A stretch of 64,000 nt of DNA from Polytrichum commune (GCA_950295325.1 OX485809.1:4710001-4774000), one strand, 5' to 3'; counted from the stretch's first letter, positions 11,028 to 24,316 are shown. Program-made: numbers and translations. The notes: generated from the sequence alone by a model not told the origin.

Positions 11028-12848
11028 ATTGTAATAGTGCATATTGAAGTTAGAGGTCTGGGCATTTCTTGAGCAATTCTATCCTTACTTTCAAGTTTAG
11101 TCACTTCTTAGTACATCCTCTTGTTCAAAGGCCATTTCATTACCCTACATATTTGGGTATCCTTCAATACCCAAGACCATCCCTCAAGGAAAAACTTTCT
11201 TTAACTATCTTCCCAAATTTGGCACTTTCCCATATAGGTTCGCCTCCTACCACTAAAACATTTATAACCTCAATCATCAATCTAGTAAGGTGATATTTAC
11301 CGCTAGTACGTTCCTAACCCTATTTACACTTAGGTAAAATGTTGTGCTAAATAATAAATTTTAACATGTTCAAGCTCAAAAACATGTGCAAGACAAAATC
11401 AACGGAGCTTCAAAAGTCTACCTTATATCCATAGGCGTTGTATTCTTGATTTTCTTGTAGAATACATAAGCAACATACACATAATTTTTTTAAGAAAGAT
11501 GAGATATAAAACTTAAGAGTGCTACCAAATTTGTGAAGGTCTGCCTCACATGTGCCCATGCCACCAACCAAATCCACAAAGAGGGTTAGGAACGTACATG
11601 AGGTAAATATTAGTAGGATCCAATTATTATCTATGTCACACAGTCATGTACAACATAAACATCCATTTTGTATCATTAAGTACACATACTGCCATTAAGT
11701 ATTCTACATGTTTTTTAGCCATTTGAACCACACGAGACTGAGCTTTGTAGCAGGTTACACACTCGTTCCACCTCTACTAGTACTCACTACTTAACCTAGT
11801 AATCTCAAGGGTTACTTAGGGTAAACAATTGTTGTTGCTTAAACTGTGAGAGAAGACTCTCATGGTTTCCCCTAGAACGGGCATCACAAGAATTATAAGA
11901 CTCTTAAAGATTATTACCTCCTCCCAAATGTGAACACCTTGAACATGTTTGGACAAGCCAATGTCATGCATGTGTCTCCCCAAGAGTAAGCCCATGATTC
12001 TCACAAGGTTGGGTTGAAATTATCCAGTTCATTGATACCCTGACTGTGATTATGTGGGTCATATATAGTGGTAGAGTGCCAGGGGTAGTTCACTTAGTGC
12101 ATTTTAAAAATGACGTGTGGCATAATATAGGGAGGATGAAATTCGTTTGGCATAAAAGTTATAATAGAATTCCAAATAATGAAGGGTCCATGAAAAGTAG
12201 ACAATCATATTACAAGTAAGGTAGATAGGCATAAAATGTGGGCCATTTCTTTTTTGTAAAAGTAATATAGGGGTTGAAAATAAGGATCCTAGGATGTATG
12301 TTTAGTAGGATCGATTTTTGTACACATGCCTCACGGGGGATGGATGAGAAATGGCTAATTGTTTGCCCCAAAATGGATGAAATTGTAAGCCTAACCCTAA
12401 CTCTCTTCCCGACTTCTCTCGGTGGCCTCTCATTTCCTGTGGCTTCTCATTTTTCGGCGGCTTCTCTACTCCAACATCGTCATCTCCAACATGTATGTCC
12501 ACTTCCACCACTGCTTCTTTATTGCACCTTCAAAGTTTTGTCGACGTCCATGCACCTTCGCAGTTTTTTATGAGATTAAAGTGTATGTGGACCTTAAGAT
12601 CTAAAACAAGACACAAAGTGGAGTTTTTGATGACAAAAAAACTCGGAAACGCTAAAATGTTTTTGATTTCAATCAAGTTTTAGTGTGATCTCATCACTTT
12701 TTGTTACTTAGCCGGATTGTTATCTGGTTGCAAGGATTCGGACTATTGGATTTAACTTACTCATATGTTTCATGGCTAGTGTTATCATTAATGTGGCATC
12801 CAACTATGCCACCCTGGAGGTAAGGGGATTGGCTTTGAATTGTATAAG
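11028..12848. other. Gene-less AT-rich stretch
   Basis: No coding region, RNA gene or complete mobile element was recognised. Short open frames here have no protein-like composition. Confidence 0.4.
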
Positions 12849-13216
12849 GCACCACGGGCCTTGGCTTGGTGGTTAGGGCTCATGGCCCCCAATGAGGAGG
12901 TTATGGGTTCTATTCCCCATGCCGGCGTGGTGCTCACCACCTTAGTCCACCCAACTATGGTGGGGGGTCCTTGGACCTTGTTATATGGGTACCTCAAAGC
13001 CCTTTGGGGGGATTCCATGTCCGGTATCCTCAAGGCACTAGTGGCTAGCTAGGAACTAGTATAGTGTGTCACTATAGTGCCCACCCCCAGAGGGGTTAGT
13101 AGTCCTGCACCACTGGTATTATGCCCTAATGGTATTATACCAAGGGTGGGTCGAACATGCATTACAATCACGCTGATCACATGGTCAACGTTTCTTCTTC
13201 TTCTTTGTATAGGTAG
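12849..13216 (+). mobile_element. tRNA-derived SINE
   Basis: A tRNA-like head has a box A-like TGGCTTGGTGGTTAGGG at 12862 and a box B-like GGTTCTATTCC at 12906, separated as in a pol III internal promoter. A body without coding capacity follows, ending in a TTCTTCTTCTTCTTT tail near 13193-13216. It cannot be a functional tRNA: the cloverleaf does not close. The ends are approximate. Confidence 0.65.
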
Positions 13217-13689
13217 ATCATTAGAAAAATGAAGAAAAATGACTTTCTCCTCAACTAGCAAAATGTTTGGTGGATTATATATGGACTGAGATTTATTTTC
13301 AAAAATTTGTATGGACTTTAAGGTGAAATTCATTGTAGAAAAAATTGTTGGTGGACTAATTCAAATTGGACTAGAAAAAACAATCAGATAACTTCCATTA
13401 TTGATATGTACCTCTTTACTTTTCAAAGATACTAGAAATATCCTTTAACTCAACATGACTTTGGTCAAGAGTTGGTTGTTTTGCATACAAGCCCTCCCAT
13501 GTTCGGTAAGTTTTCAATGCATGGTTGGAGGTTGTGTGGAAGTTTGAGCAAAGAAACATTCTATATCAGTTCACTAAGGGTCACACATTCTGGCATGCCA
13601 AGAGGTGCTCATATGAGTATGGCCCTCCATGAATCAAATCAGGTTCCTCTTCATTCAAATGCAAGCACTACCTTGAGCACAAACCACAA

Positions 13690-14094
13690 GTGGAAAAGGG
13701 GCGTTCAACGACTGTTGTTAAAACTGGAAATGCTACTAACATACTGAACATAGTAGATGCCGGTCCATGGTGGGTGGGTAGGGTGCAAGCTATGTGGTGG
13801 CGCAATGGGAGACAATTTGGGGTACTAAGGCAGGCGGTTGACCTCTTTGTCCGCACGGAGGTATCATGGAGGAGAAATCCTAACAATCCCCATATCGAAG
13901 TAATGTTGTAATATTATAGAGAACATCGTGGCCATAACAAGTTTAAGTATGATCACACGGATAGCACATGGATTGATGTAGATTGCGTTATATCTACTGT
14001 AACCATGAGCTATAATTATACAAATGAAGTCTACATTCTAGATATGAATGATTCAAAGGAGCTATCCAAGTTTGTGACAAAACGAAGTATATAG
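13690..14094 (+). pseudogene. Transposon-derived ORF remnant (WWVGRVQ...KFKYD...W motifs)
   Basis: One frame reads WWVGRVQAMWWRNGRQFGV, LRQAVDLFVR, then after a single TAA at 13909 continues NKFKYDHTDSTWIDVDCVI, STVTMSYNYTNEVYILDM and ends at TAG 14092. The composition is clearly protein-like and the reading continues across the stop, so this is a broken gene. It recalls the C-terminal region seen beside plant DNA-transposon transposases, but I cannot name the family safely. Confidence 0.55.
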
Positions 14095-15329
14095 GGTTCA
14101 TGACCAAGCCCAACTCATCTTTGAGTGTTTCACACTATGTAAGTATTTTACATTATGTTTTTGGTCTTCACTAGTATGTAACTTGACTGCAAATGAAGGA
14201 CTTTTACGGAGGGGATGTTGTGTTTGTGAACACACGCTCACTTTTGTTGTGTTTCCATCCTAAGCCTTCTTGTTTTATTTCCATCTTAAGTTTTTGCAAT
14301 GGTATGTATTCTTTATACCTTTTTGTTGCCATGCTTTTTCCCACCACTATTGCATTGCACACACTTTTAAATTAATTTTTTAAAAGTTAAAATGAATGTA
14401 GACTACCTAAAAAAATGCAATGACATGGGCATTATAAGTAATGGTAGGGTGTAAAAAAATAGGCCATTTTAGAAAATTAGGTAATTATAAGGAGCTTTTA
14501 GTTCGTGCCTTGGGGATAAATAGCCCCTAAACAAATACCCCTCCTTTGCACGTGGTGCACAAAAATCCTATAGAGTGACCTACCTGTGTAGAATGCATGG
14601 GAAAATCATATGCTAAGGATGTCACTTATTTGTGCAATATTGTGACCTTGGACGATTTGACCTCAAAGTTCTCATGAGCCCTTAAAGGAATCATGGTGTC
14701 AAAATAAAATTCCATGCACAATTTAGAAGAAACTTGCCAAGTGTGTTTACCATATTTTTTTAAATGTATTTGTGGGTTTAAAATCTTCTTTATACTTTGT
14801 CTTATATTAGGTAGAAAACAAAAAAAAGTTCACACTTGACACAATGTATGTATTTGCATCCAAGGGCATAAATTGAACCAATGTTACAAATATGTACAAA
14901 TTGAACTAGTAGTACATATTGATATTGGCGTAAAATAGGACCTAGTATTCTACATATAGGGAGAATCACACATGACCAATTGAGTCACGGTATGCAATCA
15001 CGGGTTAAAGGCCACGAAGTGCATTATGGGCCTCAAAGAAATATAATTAAAAGTGTATAAATTTGAGTCATTTATCAATTGCATTCTTTCAATTGGAGCT
15101 CCAATATATGTATCAGAAGAAAGTCTGAAAATTATTAGGTTCGTATAAACAATCTAGTGCTTATATATAGATAGCTAGATAGAGACCACCATTGACATAG
15201 ATAACCATATTTTCACGTCTTTGAAATCAATTAAGATGAACAATTCCTCGCAACCTTGGAGAGCACGTGAGGAATAGTTTCAAATGTATTTGTTGGGCTT
15301 CTATGGACAATCACTTAGACCGAGCAATG
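14095..15329. other. Gene-less AT-rich stretch
   Basis: Nothing supportable was seen apart from ordinary AT-rich sequence. The next recognisable unit is the dispersed repeat at 15330. Confidence 0.4.
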
Positions 15330-15605
15330 GTAGGTTTGAGCCTTTCAAGAATAAATTATAATCATGGTGATTTGTGCAAACTACACATGATTGAACAATT
15401 ATGAGGAATATGTCAACATTAACCCTAAATATCATGAGAGAAAGATGATGTTGGTTAAGGGGTTGCTGTGAATGAGAGAGGCTTCACCCTAGGCTTAGCT
15501 TGTGTGTACATCGGCTTGTGCACTATCACAGAATAGTCGTTTGGTGTAATGACGTGTTTTGTGCCAAGTCCAAGAGAATGGGTCCCTATACTCTATATCC
15601 AACTC
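15330..15605 (+). repeat. Dispersed repeat, copy 2 (first copy at 9240-9510)
   Basis: This is the diverged direct copy of the 9240-9510 repeat. It has GAGGAATATGTCAACATT, CTAGGCTTAGCTTGTGTG and CCCTATACTCTATATCC in the same order. Confidence 0.7.
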
Positions 15606-16444
15606 CAATTTACATACCGTAGCACCATAGCTGGTTCGTGCACCTCAAAACGAATATTTATTTATTTTTTGAAAAATAAGGTTCATCAACGAAAAATATA
15701 ATTTATGCAATTTCGTCAATCCTATGATTTTAAAAATATTAATTCTTTTTTTCGTTAAGGTCCAGCAATTGTGCAAGTAAGTTGTCGTTTTTTTCATACA
15801 TTCGTGGCGGCTTCTTGGCCTTAGACCTAAGTATCCACCTTAACTTTACTTAGTGCGGCTCTTGTTCGTCTTTGCACATGTCAGGCTCATTAGACAGCCA
15901 ATGCAAGGAATCTGACTAATATGTTCAAACTGCTGAACCTCCTGCATGAGTGTGTGCACTTCAAGAGCTAGATTGATTACAAAGTGACATAGTGAGGTTG
16001 CAAACTAATTGATTACCTCATCACAGAGCTCGCTCACTCAACCCCGTCTTCACTCAGATTTTCCATCAATTGTTGCAAGTCACAAATCCAAACTGCTTCT
16101 ATCATAAATCGAAAAATTGAAGACACTCGCGCAACACTTAAACCCTGGACATATGACACTGCTTTGCACACACAACACAATTGCACAACAAAAGGCTCCT
16201 CCGGAAGGTGGCAATACAGGGAGAGATGCATACTTCGGAGTCCAATGTGATGGTTGGGGCCAGCGATCGGAGCTCCCACTCCTACGACAAGGATTTTGAT
16301 AAACCGAGATTCATGAGAATATTCACAAATAAAATGTGCTTGTCCCTCTGGCCGTGACCCCCGTTCCCCGTTCACCCTAATTCACTTTCACATAACAAAA
16401 GCTTGAATAGATCGAATGTCAATTCTGGAACCGCAGAGCATTCC
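15606..16444. other. Gene-less stretch
   Basis: Short overlapping open frames on both strands show no recognisable domain. No RNA gene or repeat boundary was seen. Confidence 0.35.
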
Positions 16445-16447
16445 TAA

Positions 16448-16962
16448 GGGGCGGTTTACACTATGGACCATGAAGTCGTCCCACGTAAGAGGCCTATTTT
16501 GCGTGGGACGACTTCATGGGACGACTTCCATGGTCCGAGTTACTAAAATATTAGTTTTCATGGTTCATGGGCCCTTCACTAGGTGTAAACCGAATGTGGA
16601 CCAAGAGGAATGACCACACACCAAAAAGTGAAGGTGCTGATTTTTTTAATACATGCCCAAAAAAAATCGGGAAAATAAAATATTAAAAAACAAATTCGGC
16701 CAATGGCTGATTTTCAGCCTTACGGCTCCCTTGATTTCCGTTGAGTCGAGCATTTTGCCTCGCCTCAACGGAAAACCCGTTGGACCATGGCATATTATCC
16801 AAATGGCAGATTTTAGTAGTGTTTGGGGACCTCAAAGTTAGTGGTCATTCTCCTTTTTTCAAGGTAGTGTAAAGCCAAATGGGACCAAGAGCACTTTACT
16901 CTCCAATCACAGATTTTAGAATTTCATGGTCATGGCTCTTGGTCCATAGTGTAAACCGCCCC
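16448..16962. mobile_element. PIF/Harbinger-type MITE with TAA target duplication
   Basis: The 23-bp inverted ends begin GGGGCGGTTTACACTATGG at 16448 and mirror exactly at 16940-16962. TAA flanks both sides (16445-16447 and 16963-16965), the 3-bp duplication expected of PIF/Harbinger. The 515-bp body has no transposase and contains a 15-bp perfect hairpin (16471-16485 pairing with 16502-16516). Related GTTTACACTACGG pieces at about 21967 and 22050 suggest more decayed relatives. Confidence 0.82.
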
Positions 16963-16965
16963 TAA

Positions 16966-18386
16966 GTGTTGTAGTGTGCCTTCACTGAACCCTAGATAAG
17001 CATCTTGGAGAGTATATATACACTCAGTGAGATTCTCATAGGAATTCTTTAAGGTTAAATCTTGCAAGTATCTTGGAGAAGGCTAGGCCGAAGATCGGAA
17101 ACAAGGCCAATGGGAGCTTGCTACTTGAATATTATTGGCATTAATGCATGGAATCAATTGCAAGGACCATCATTCCTGGATTTATTCTTGAAGCTAGAAA
17201 AATCAAAAAGAGAACGTCCTACATAAGTTACGCTGAAGAATGAGATGATGTGTGCGGCGTTTAGGGGTGCCTTAAAAACATGGAAATATGGGATACTTCG
17301 TTATATCAGTCAGTTCATGAATTCATGTGTTTTTCTAAAAGTTAATTTACAGCAACAAGTTAGAATGAGGTGCCAACAACAGTACTACTAGGTTGAAAAA
17401 AGTCTAAGGTCAAAAGCCCATACCGGAAGTGTTGACATGTTGCAAGAATTTAATTAGTTTGAGTTGATGTCACCATACTTAAACGAATTGTTGCGACAAA
17501 TTCCTCTCCCTTCTCCCTCACCACAAAATCCAGATGCCAGAAACAAAATGGAAGTCTCTCCTCCAGTTCCTTCACCTCGCCATCCCACGCTCTCAACACA
17601 AAATCTAGCAATGTGTATCTTTAACCCCTTAACGAATGAGAACAACATGATTTGCAAATATAAAAGCACAAAAACGATGGTTAGGTATAGGTTGGTAAAG
17701 CTGCTCCCCGTGTATAAGCCTTTGGGTCTCCTTGCCCTCATGAGCCCCTCCTCTACACTTACTAAGCAAGACGAAGGCAAGGCATTTTATGGGCATTTTA
17801 TGGGTAGCGTTGGGAAGTGCTCGGCGTTTTTGTCCCGCGACTTGAGCAACCTTGTGAAGCTCGTGAGCAAGACGCCGAGCCATTAACGCGTAATCATGCA
17901 GCCTCTTATAACACATTGACGTGGTTGGAGCTTAGAAGAGTCCAAAATTTCCATTATTCGTTTTTCTTCTAATGTAAATTTTCACTTATTCGTTTGATTG
18001 GACTCATAATTTTTGATTTTTTTCGGTTTTTTATTTGGGAATTATTTTTGCACGAACCAGCTATGGTGCTACGGTATTGCCCCTTCAAACATGACCAAAC
18101 ACCATAAAGAAATACACCATGAGGTGGCAAGTGCCCTCAACACCACCACCACTACCACACCCAAATCTTCAATCACTCGCAATGTTTTCAAGCTTGCACT
18201 TCAAATCATAGGCAAGGTGTGAGGTCAAAGGTCTCAAAATTGCAATCTATAGAGTCCAGGTTGGGTTCCTAGGTTCAAGAGTCGAGGGAGTAAGAATGGT
18301 CTTGGAATGGTCATCGTATTCAAAAGGATAAGAATTGGGAGCCAAACATGGTGCCTAGTATAAAAAGATTTAAAGTAGTTGGGAGG
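16966..18386. other. Gene-less stretch
   Basis: The longest open frame (17464-17886, plus) starts MMSPYLNELLRQIPLPSPSP but has no recognised domain and overlaps open frames on the other strand. I do not call a gene here. Confidence 0.35.
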
Positions 18387-19063
18387 TACACTAAATATGA
18401 TATTTTAGTGTCAAACGGTTCTGAATGTCACTATGGTAAGTTTTTGGATGACCCTTCTTATGAATAAGTGAACAAGTATTGTCATGGATGATGAATGAGT
18501 TCATCTATTGGCTAAACCCTACCTTCTTTTGTCAGCAACTTATGATGAAATGTTGTCATGGATGATTGAAAATTGGATGAAAAATCACTTGTTAACTGAC
18601 AGTATGCGCAACACTGTTAATCTATAACTCCCCAAAATAACTTACAAGGAGTGACAAATAATGTTGGTGACACTCACTACTAGGAAAGGGGTCCTTTCAC
18701 ACACAAAAAAGACACAAAATTTACACTTTTCAAGGGCCATGACACATGTCGTGGTAGTTGCACCCACTGTGGAGAAGGTGTCATCTTGGACCAGTCCTAT
18801 TTTTTAACACATGAGATGTCAGAATCGTGTCGTGGTTTTAATTAGCAATTACAGACTTTCACCTTGATCCGCGGTAATTTTTATTATTATGAGTAATTTA
18901 TATAAATTTTAATTAGTACACATCACATTAGAAATGATTTGTAATTAGGTAGGTGCCTACCACTAGTGAAGCCCTACCGGCCTACCTATAAACCTACCAC
19001 CTACCACCTACCCCTAGTGGGTGACAACCCACTTACAAAACCAAATATAGGGCAAAAGGCAAA

Positions 19064-19125
19064 GGAATTTGAACCGTGCACCTCATGGTTACCACTTGGA
19101 GGCCGTAGCCACCAAGCCATTCAAC
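19064..19125 (-). mobile_element. SINE head fragment, antisense
   Basis: On the minus strand TGGCTTGGTGGCTACGGCC (box A-like) is followed by GGTTCAAATTCC (box B-like) at pol III promoter spacing. The head resembles the 12849 SINE. Confidence 0.5.
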
Positions 19126-19189
19126 TTCTCATGATACATAAGGAATGCTTTAAGGTTTTGTATACGGGGGCCTCTATTCGCTCTCTACT

Positions 19190-19690
19190 TCTACTATATA
19201 CTGTCTACTATTTACTGTCCATTAGTTACTGTCTACTATTTACATTCCATTATTTACTGTCCATTATTTAATGTCTACTATTTATTGTCTTTTATTTATT
19301 GTTTATTGTCTACTATTTACTATTTACTGTCTATATTTATAATTTACTGCCTATGGTTTATTAATTACAGTCTACTATTTATTATTTACTTCATATTATT
19401 TATGGTCTACTATCTTTTTTTTATTTGTTTATAGTGTACTATTTTATTTAAATGTATAATATTATTAAAATTTTATAGTATATTGTCTACTATTTATGGT
19501 CTTTTATTTATTATTTGTTGCTTATATAATATTATTTACTATTTACGGCATGTTAGTATAATTTACTATTTATAGTATTTTATTTTACTATTTATTTTTA
19601 TAATATATTATTAAATATTTATGGTATGTTCTTATTAATTACTGTTTATAGTATATTGGTTACTATTTACTGTGAAATATATGATGTTTA
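19190..19690. repeat. Degenerate AT-rich minisatellite
   Basis: Short units of the form CTACTATTTACTGTC repeat with much drift for about 500 bp inside the CACTA-like element. Unit length varies and no array edge is sharp. Confidence 0.75.
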
Positions 19691-20362
19691 TTATTTACTA
19701 TGTACTATTACAATGCTTTAATGTTGAATGAATGAAAGATACAATTGAATGCGGTAATTGCCTCTCTCCTACCTCAGTAATAAATGAAGAACGTGACTCA
19801 CATCTAGGTCTAGATCTAACTTGAAGATCTATAAAACTAATTAAAAATAAAACATTACTTCACGGGCCTTTCGCATGACAACAAAGTGACATAAGTCTCA
19901 CACATGTAAAAGATATGTCACGGAACTCAAAACTTGAGTGCGGAGCTCAAAACTCCAACACGAAAGTGTTTCGTGTCATGGCCACATGTCAAAGTGACCC
20001 TCCTTCCTTGTAGTGATTGTACCGCGGATTTATAATTAGCATTGAGCAAGACAACTAGAATTAGTGACACTACATATCATATTTAGTGTAGTTCTACAAG
20101 ATGCCATGCATATTCATGAACAATGAGAAAGATATGAAAGAGATGGCATTATGCAAAGAAGGTGCGAAGAATATGAATATATAGGTGTTTCTTTGGAGGT
20201 GGATTTGCGGTGGTGAGGACCATCTTGAGCTTGAAGGAGAGAAAGCCACTTGTCCAATGCCTAGCAATACATTAATATTTTGACATGTCGTGATTGACGT
20301 AATCTGTTATGTCTTTTCCCAAGGCATTGGCCAATTTTTAACATTACTCCCCTTACCTCCCT

Positions 20363-20452
20363 CCTTACTACCTTCATGCCGCCTTTGATTGTGTTTTCCT
20401 TTTCCTTCTCCTACACTCTCACATCTCCCACCCCATTCACGATGTCATCATG
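20363..20452 (+). repeat. Dispersed repeat fragment (other copy 45078-45165)
   Basis: CTTACTACCTTCATG(C/T)CGCC, TTTGATTGTGTTTTCCTTTT and TCTCACATCTCCCACCCC occur in the same order in both places, with over 90% identity by eye across about 85 bp. Confidence 0.75.
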
Positions 20453-23339
20453 TGGGGCCAAGTGGGGTGGTTGGAAGGTTTCATTTGGTTCTATACCCAT
20501 GCAATTTGACTAGTGTTATGATTTTGATACCCATTTTGTTAGCTTATAATACCAACATTGATGTTATTTGTTGATTACTTGCATTCATAAGTATACCAAT
20601 GCGACACTAGTACGAACGCACCATTGATGTGATTGTGTGCCCTTTGTATTGTTCTAAACATAATGTGCACTTTGCATAATTTATTATCGTGCATCAACAT
20701 GTGTTAGGTCTAGGTAAAATGCACCTAATACAATACATATCTTAAATCAAACACTTATGTTTTGAATGATGTGTGGTTAGTTATCAATCTTATAAAACAC
20801 ACCAAAAACACACGCATTCAAAAATGGGATTGGATGCTAAATGTTGATTAACTATCATAAGTTAAATAGGTGGCATAATTAAGGAAAACTAGATGAGCAC
20901 TTAACAAGAAGCAAGTTCTTCACTTTGACTATGAATAAAATATGCATATGACCTCCATTTTCATAAAAAGAAAAACCATATGACTTGATTGTTTTGAGTC
21001 ATCAAGGGCTTATGTGAGAGCATTGAAGGTGTTTAGACTCCAAGAGCATCAAATAGACATTATTGCGGATGCGGTTTGGATTCACTAATCGTCACATAAT
21101 TAACAACCAGTATGAGATGTGGACGAGTCATATAATCATCTCATAGATTGAAAACCTGATAACAAATCCAAATCATCCATAACATTACACAAGGTCCTTT
21201 AGTTGTTCCATGGGCCCAACAAATCGGCATATAAGATTTGGGTACAAGCAACTAGGCTGTTGGAATTTGTAGCCGGCCAAACTAAAGTTGAGTCTCCCTA
21301 GAATACACTACTCGAAAATAGGATAAAGAACATATAGAGGGTTTTGAATAATATTATGACTCCTAGAATTGAACAAGCCGTACACCATAGGCTGATAGCA
21401 TGTTGGGCAAACAATAATTGAAAAAGTCAAGCCCAATGGTTTTTGAAATGAATGAGTCAAATGGCCTAAACGGAAGGAAAATAATCATTAAGAAGGTCAA
21501 AATATTAGTAAATTTCTCAACACTCAATACTTTCTCAATTTCATGAATGGGAGGGAGCATATGATGGATTTATCTATGCCTCTAAGCTAAGTTTGTAAAT
21601 TTCTAAACATGAGCACACAACATTAGAAAACATTGCTCACAACCTTAATTAGCACATTAAGTGAACTTAACCTAAACCCTAAAGGTTAACATCACGTCTT
21701 AACCGCCATGAATGAATGAATGAGTTACAATACATCCTACGGTAGTTTGAGCATGTCGTAGCTTAATTCTCGGAGAAGTGAGCTAATTGGGAAAGGAAGA
21801 GGGGGAGGACAATAATTCAACAATTCAAAATGAAAACCATTTAAGAGCCATTTGTTTTAGCTACCCAATCAACAATAGTTGGTCAAGTTGATGTGAATGT
21901 CACCTCGGCAATATTTTATTCTAGATCACATTTCTCAAGTACCTAGTGTAAGGGCCGCTTTACACTACGGTGGAGAAGTCCTCCGGTCAAGAATTCTAGG
22001 GGAATTTTGAAATTTGATTGGCCGAGAGTGACACTCTTGTCCGGTGGTGGTTTACACTACGGCCAAGAGTCCTTTGGTGGAGAACTTTGTACATGGATGA
22101 AATAATGGCATGGTTGGCAACGTGGCAACACTTTTTCCAAGGGGAGTTCTCCGGAGGTCAAGTTTCTTGGGCAACCTCAAAGGCTCGGACAACAAACTTG
22201 GCCTCCGGAGAACTCCAACTTCAATAAATTATTTCTTTCTTAAAGAAATCTCTCGAGGGGTGCACTCCATTGTCAAGTTGAATATCTATTTTTTACATAC
22301 AACGTCACCAAGATGGGTCAAAATTTTATCAATCGTTTTTCATGAGTAGATATACACGGTATCTATTACATAGTAATAAATAATAACCAAATTTTATGAT
22401 TTTTATAAATAAAAATAAAATATTGACGCAAAATTGACTTGAAAAAATTACTACAAAAATAAAGATGCCTAAATGTCAGCCCTAAACCCCCACCCTTAAG
22501 CGTCCTAGTCCGGGTGAGAGGCTCGGGCTCACATGTGATTGATTACCTCACTTTAGCCCTCGTGATTTGGCTTCCAATGCTTACCAGTGTGAATCATCAA
22601 GACGCCCTTCTTTATTCAAATAGCCCTAGGTGGAAGTATTAAAAAATACTACCCAACCTCATGGTCATTAGCAAACAAAACATCAACTCCAAAACCCTTA
22701 AACCCCATCCTTGACCATGGCTACTCAACTAAATTCCCCTAAAACTCTATTCCTCGACTACAACCACCCTTCGTCCTAATGATGCTTTCCCACCGGCACT
22801 CTAATTTAGTTGTGCCTTAGGAATCCCAACACCCCTCCTTGCTGCCAGCCACTGCTCCCATTTACAGTGCTCCCCCTTCGACACCGAGATTAATATAGCA
22901 GCTCGCCTCGCCCCCTTCTGACCTCCCTGCCTGGTCATCTCGTCCATCACCCCCATTTCGCCAATCGGCCATTCCAGCCTATTTGTCCTCAGTCACCACA
23001 TCAGCCCTTACTCTGCTGTTATCCAACTTCCTCCCCTGTTCACCCAAAGGTTGAGCTTGAAGCCAGGCAATGTTGTATCTGTATTGACCTTGCATCACTG
23101 GCATTGTTTCCGCAGTCAATCTCCTTCATTCACCCTTCCACTGTGGGTTCCCGCTGTCGTAATGTAAATACGTACACTATATAGATGTGTACGTATTTAA
23201 TATTGCATTGTGATTCTTGGCCTTGGAGAAAAATAAAAAAGAATAGAAGTAGATTACCTTTTTATTTACTCATAGTTTATTTTAGTTATCATTACCTAAG
23301 GATAGAAGTGGATAGAAGTTGCTTACATTTTTATTACTC
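20453..23339. other. Gene-less stretch with decayed element pieces
   Basis: No gene was recognised. Two GTTTACACTACGG-type phrases near 21967 and 22050 recall the ends of the 16448 MITE. Short TGGATAGAAGT phrases precede the solo LTR. Confidence 0.4.
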
Positions 23340-23344
23340 ATAGT

Positions 23345-24316
23345 TGTCGCGCACCTCTCCATGAGGAGTGCCCGAAACACCATGGGCACAAGGGGGACCC
23401 CGGAGTGACACCCGGGACTTGTGGCGCCGTTGGTGAGAGGGCCCAAGTGATCCTAGTGTGGGTGAGGGCCCCGGGCGTTGGGAACGCCTCCCACCCACGA
23501 AGACTAGGAGGCACAAGGGTAAAGCCATGAGTTATGCGTAGCTCATGGCGTGGTGATTCTAGAATGCTCAAGAACACCTCAATCCGAGGTGTGAGCTAGG
23601 AGTTATGGCCATTTGAGTGGGGCGCTGTCCCGGGACAGCGCCCTGGTACAGCAGTGCCTGGGAGTGATTCCCGGGACTGCAAAGGTTCAAACAGGCATAA
23701 CTTCCTCAATACTTGCCCGAATGGGGCAAGTGAGGAGTCCATCGGCATCTACGTGAAGCGTAGATGAACATGGAGTGGTTGGTTATTATGATCAGACATC
23801 ACACAAGGAAGTTATGATGGTCTGAAGCTGCTGGGGGGTTCTAGGCCCAGCAGCTAAAGGAAAATGTCCACTTGGCCCCAACTCTTGGTAGAGAGACAAG
23901 AGGTTGGTTGACGGTGGGGTAGGGGCCCCGCGTGAAGTCCTAGAGGCTTATATGGGTGAGGTGGTGTGGCCTCACCCACCCGAGGCCGAACGGCAAGGCC
24001 TCCATGGGCTTTGGCCTATTGTGAGGCCATAGTTGCCTAGTATGGTGCGGGTTGTTGTAGTGTTGCTCCGGCAACGCGATGATCAACATAGGATTGGACT
24101 TCCATGGATGGAAGTCCACATTGGGGAAATGGGTTACCGATTAAGGGGTGAGTCCCGAAAGCAAAGTAGGAGGGTTGGTTCCCTCCTATGAACTATTGGT
24201 CCGGGGTAAGAGGAGCTATCCATTAGCATGGCGGAATGCGAAGGGTTAGCGCTCGTAACCTTTGCTAGAAACGAAAATTGGCAAGATTGTTAAGGGACCT
24301 AGCAAGGGTTGCGACA
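23345..24316. mobile_element. Solo LTR, family 1, copy 1 (972 bp)
   Basis: It starts TGTCGCGCACC and ends GGGTTGCGACA, the TG...CA form with a TGTCGC/GCGACA inverted tip. ATAGT occurs immediately before (23340-23344) and after (24317-24321) as a perfect 5-bp target duplication. No internal retroelement sequence remains, so this is a solo LTR left by recombination. It is nearly identical to 48400-49373. Confidence 0.9.

Larger units (their letters stand above)
18675..20015. mobile_element. CACTA (En/Spm)-like non-autonomous element
   Basis: The left end CACTACTAGGAAAGGGGTC and right end, whose complement is CACTACAAGGAAGGAGGGTC, form imperfect inverted repeats starting CACTA. The interior holds an AT-rich minisatellite and an antisense SINE fragment but no transposase. 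The expected 3-bp duplication is imperfect (ACT and ATT), so the exact ends could be off by a base or two. Confidence 0.65.
18387..20090 (-). mobile_element. Short TIR element with TACACTAAATA ends, copy B, split by a CACTA-like insertion
   Basis: The ends TACACTAAATATGAT (18387) and ATCATATTTAGTGTA (to 20090) are inverted, and the interior is the reverse complement of copies A and C. The match to copy C breaks at 18675 and resumes after 20015. The intervening 1.34 kb is a separate element with CACTA ends, so this is a nested insertion. Confidence 0.7.

Noticed and set aside
17464-17886. 140-codon plus-strand frame MMSPYLNELLRQ
   Set aside because: No domain, overlapping antisense frame of similar length, and no splice or promoter context.
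23334-23577. Open frames inside the solo LTR, repeated at 48377-48632
   Set aside because: They are present only because the LTR is duplicated; the two copies are non-coding LTR sequence.
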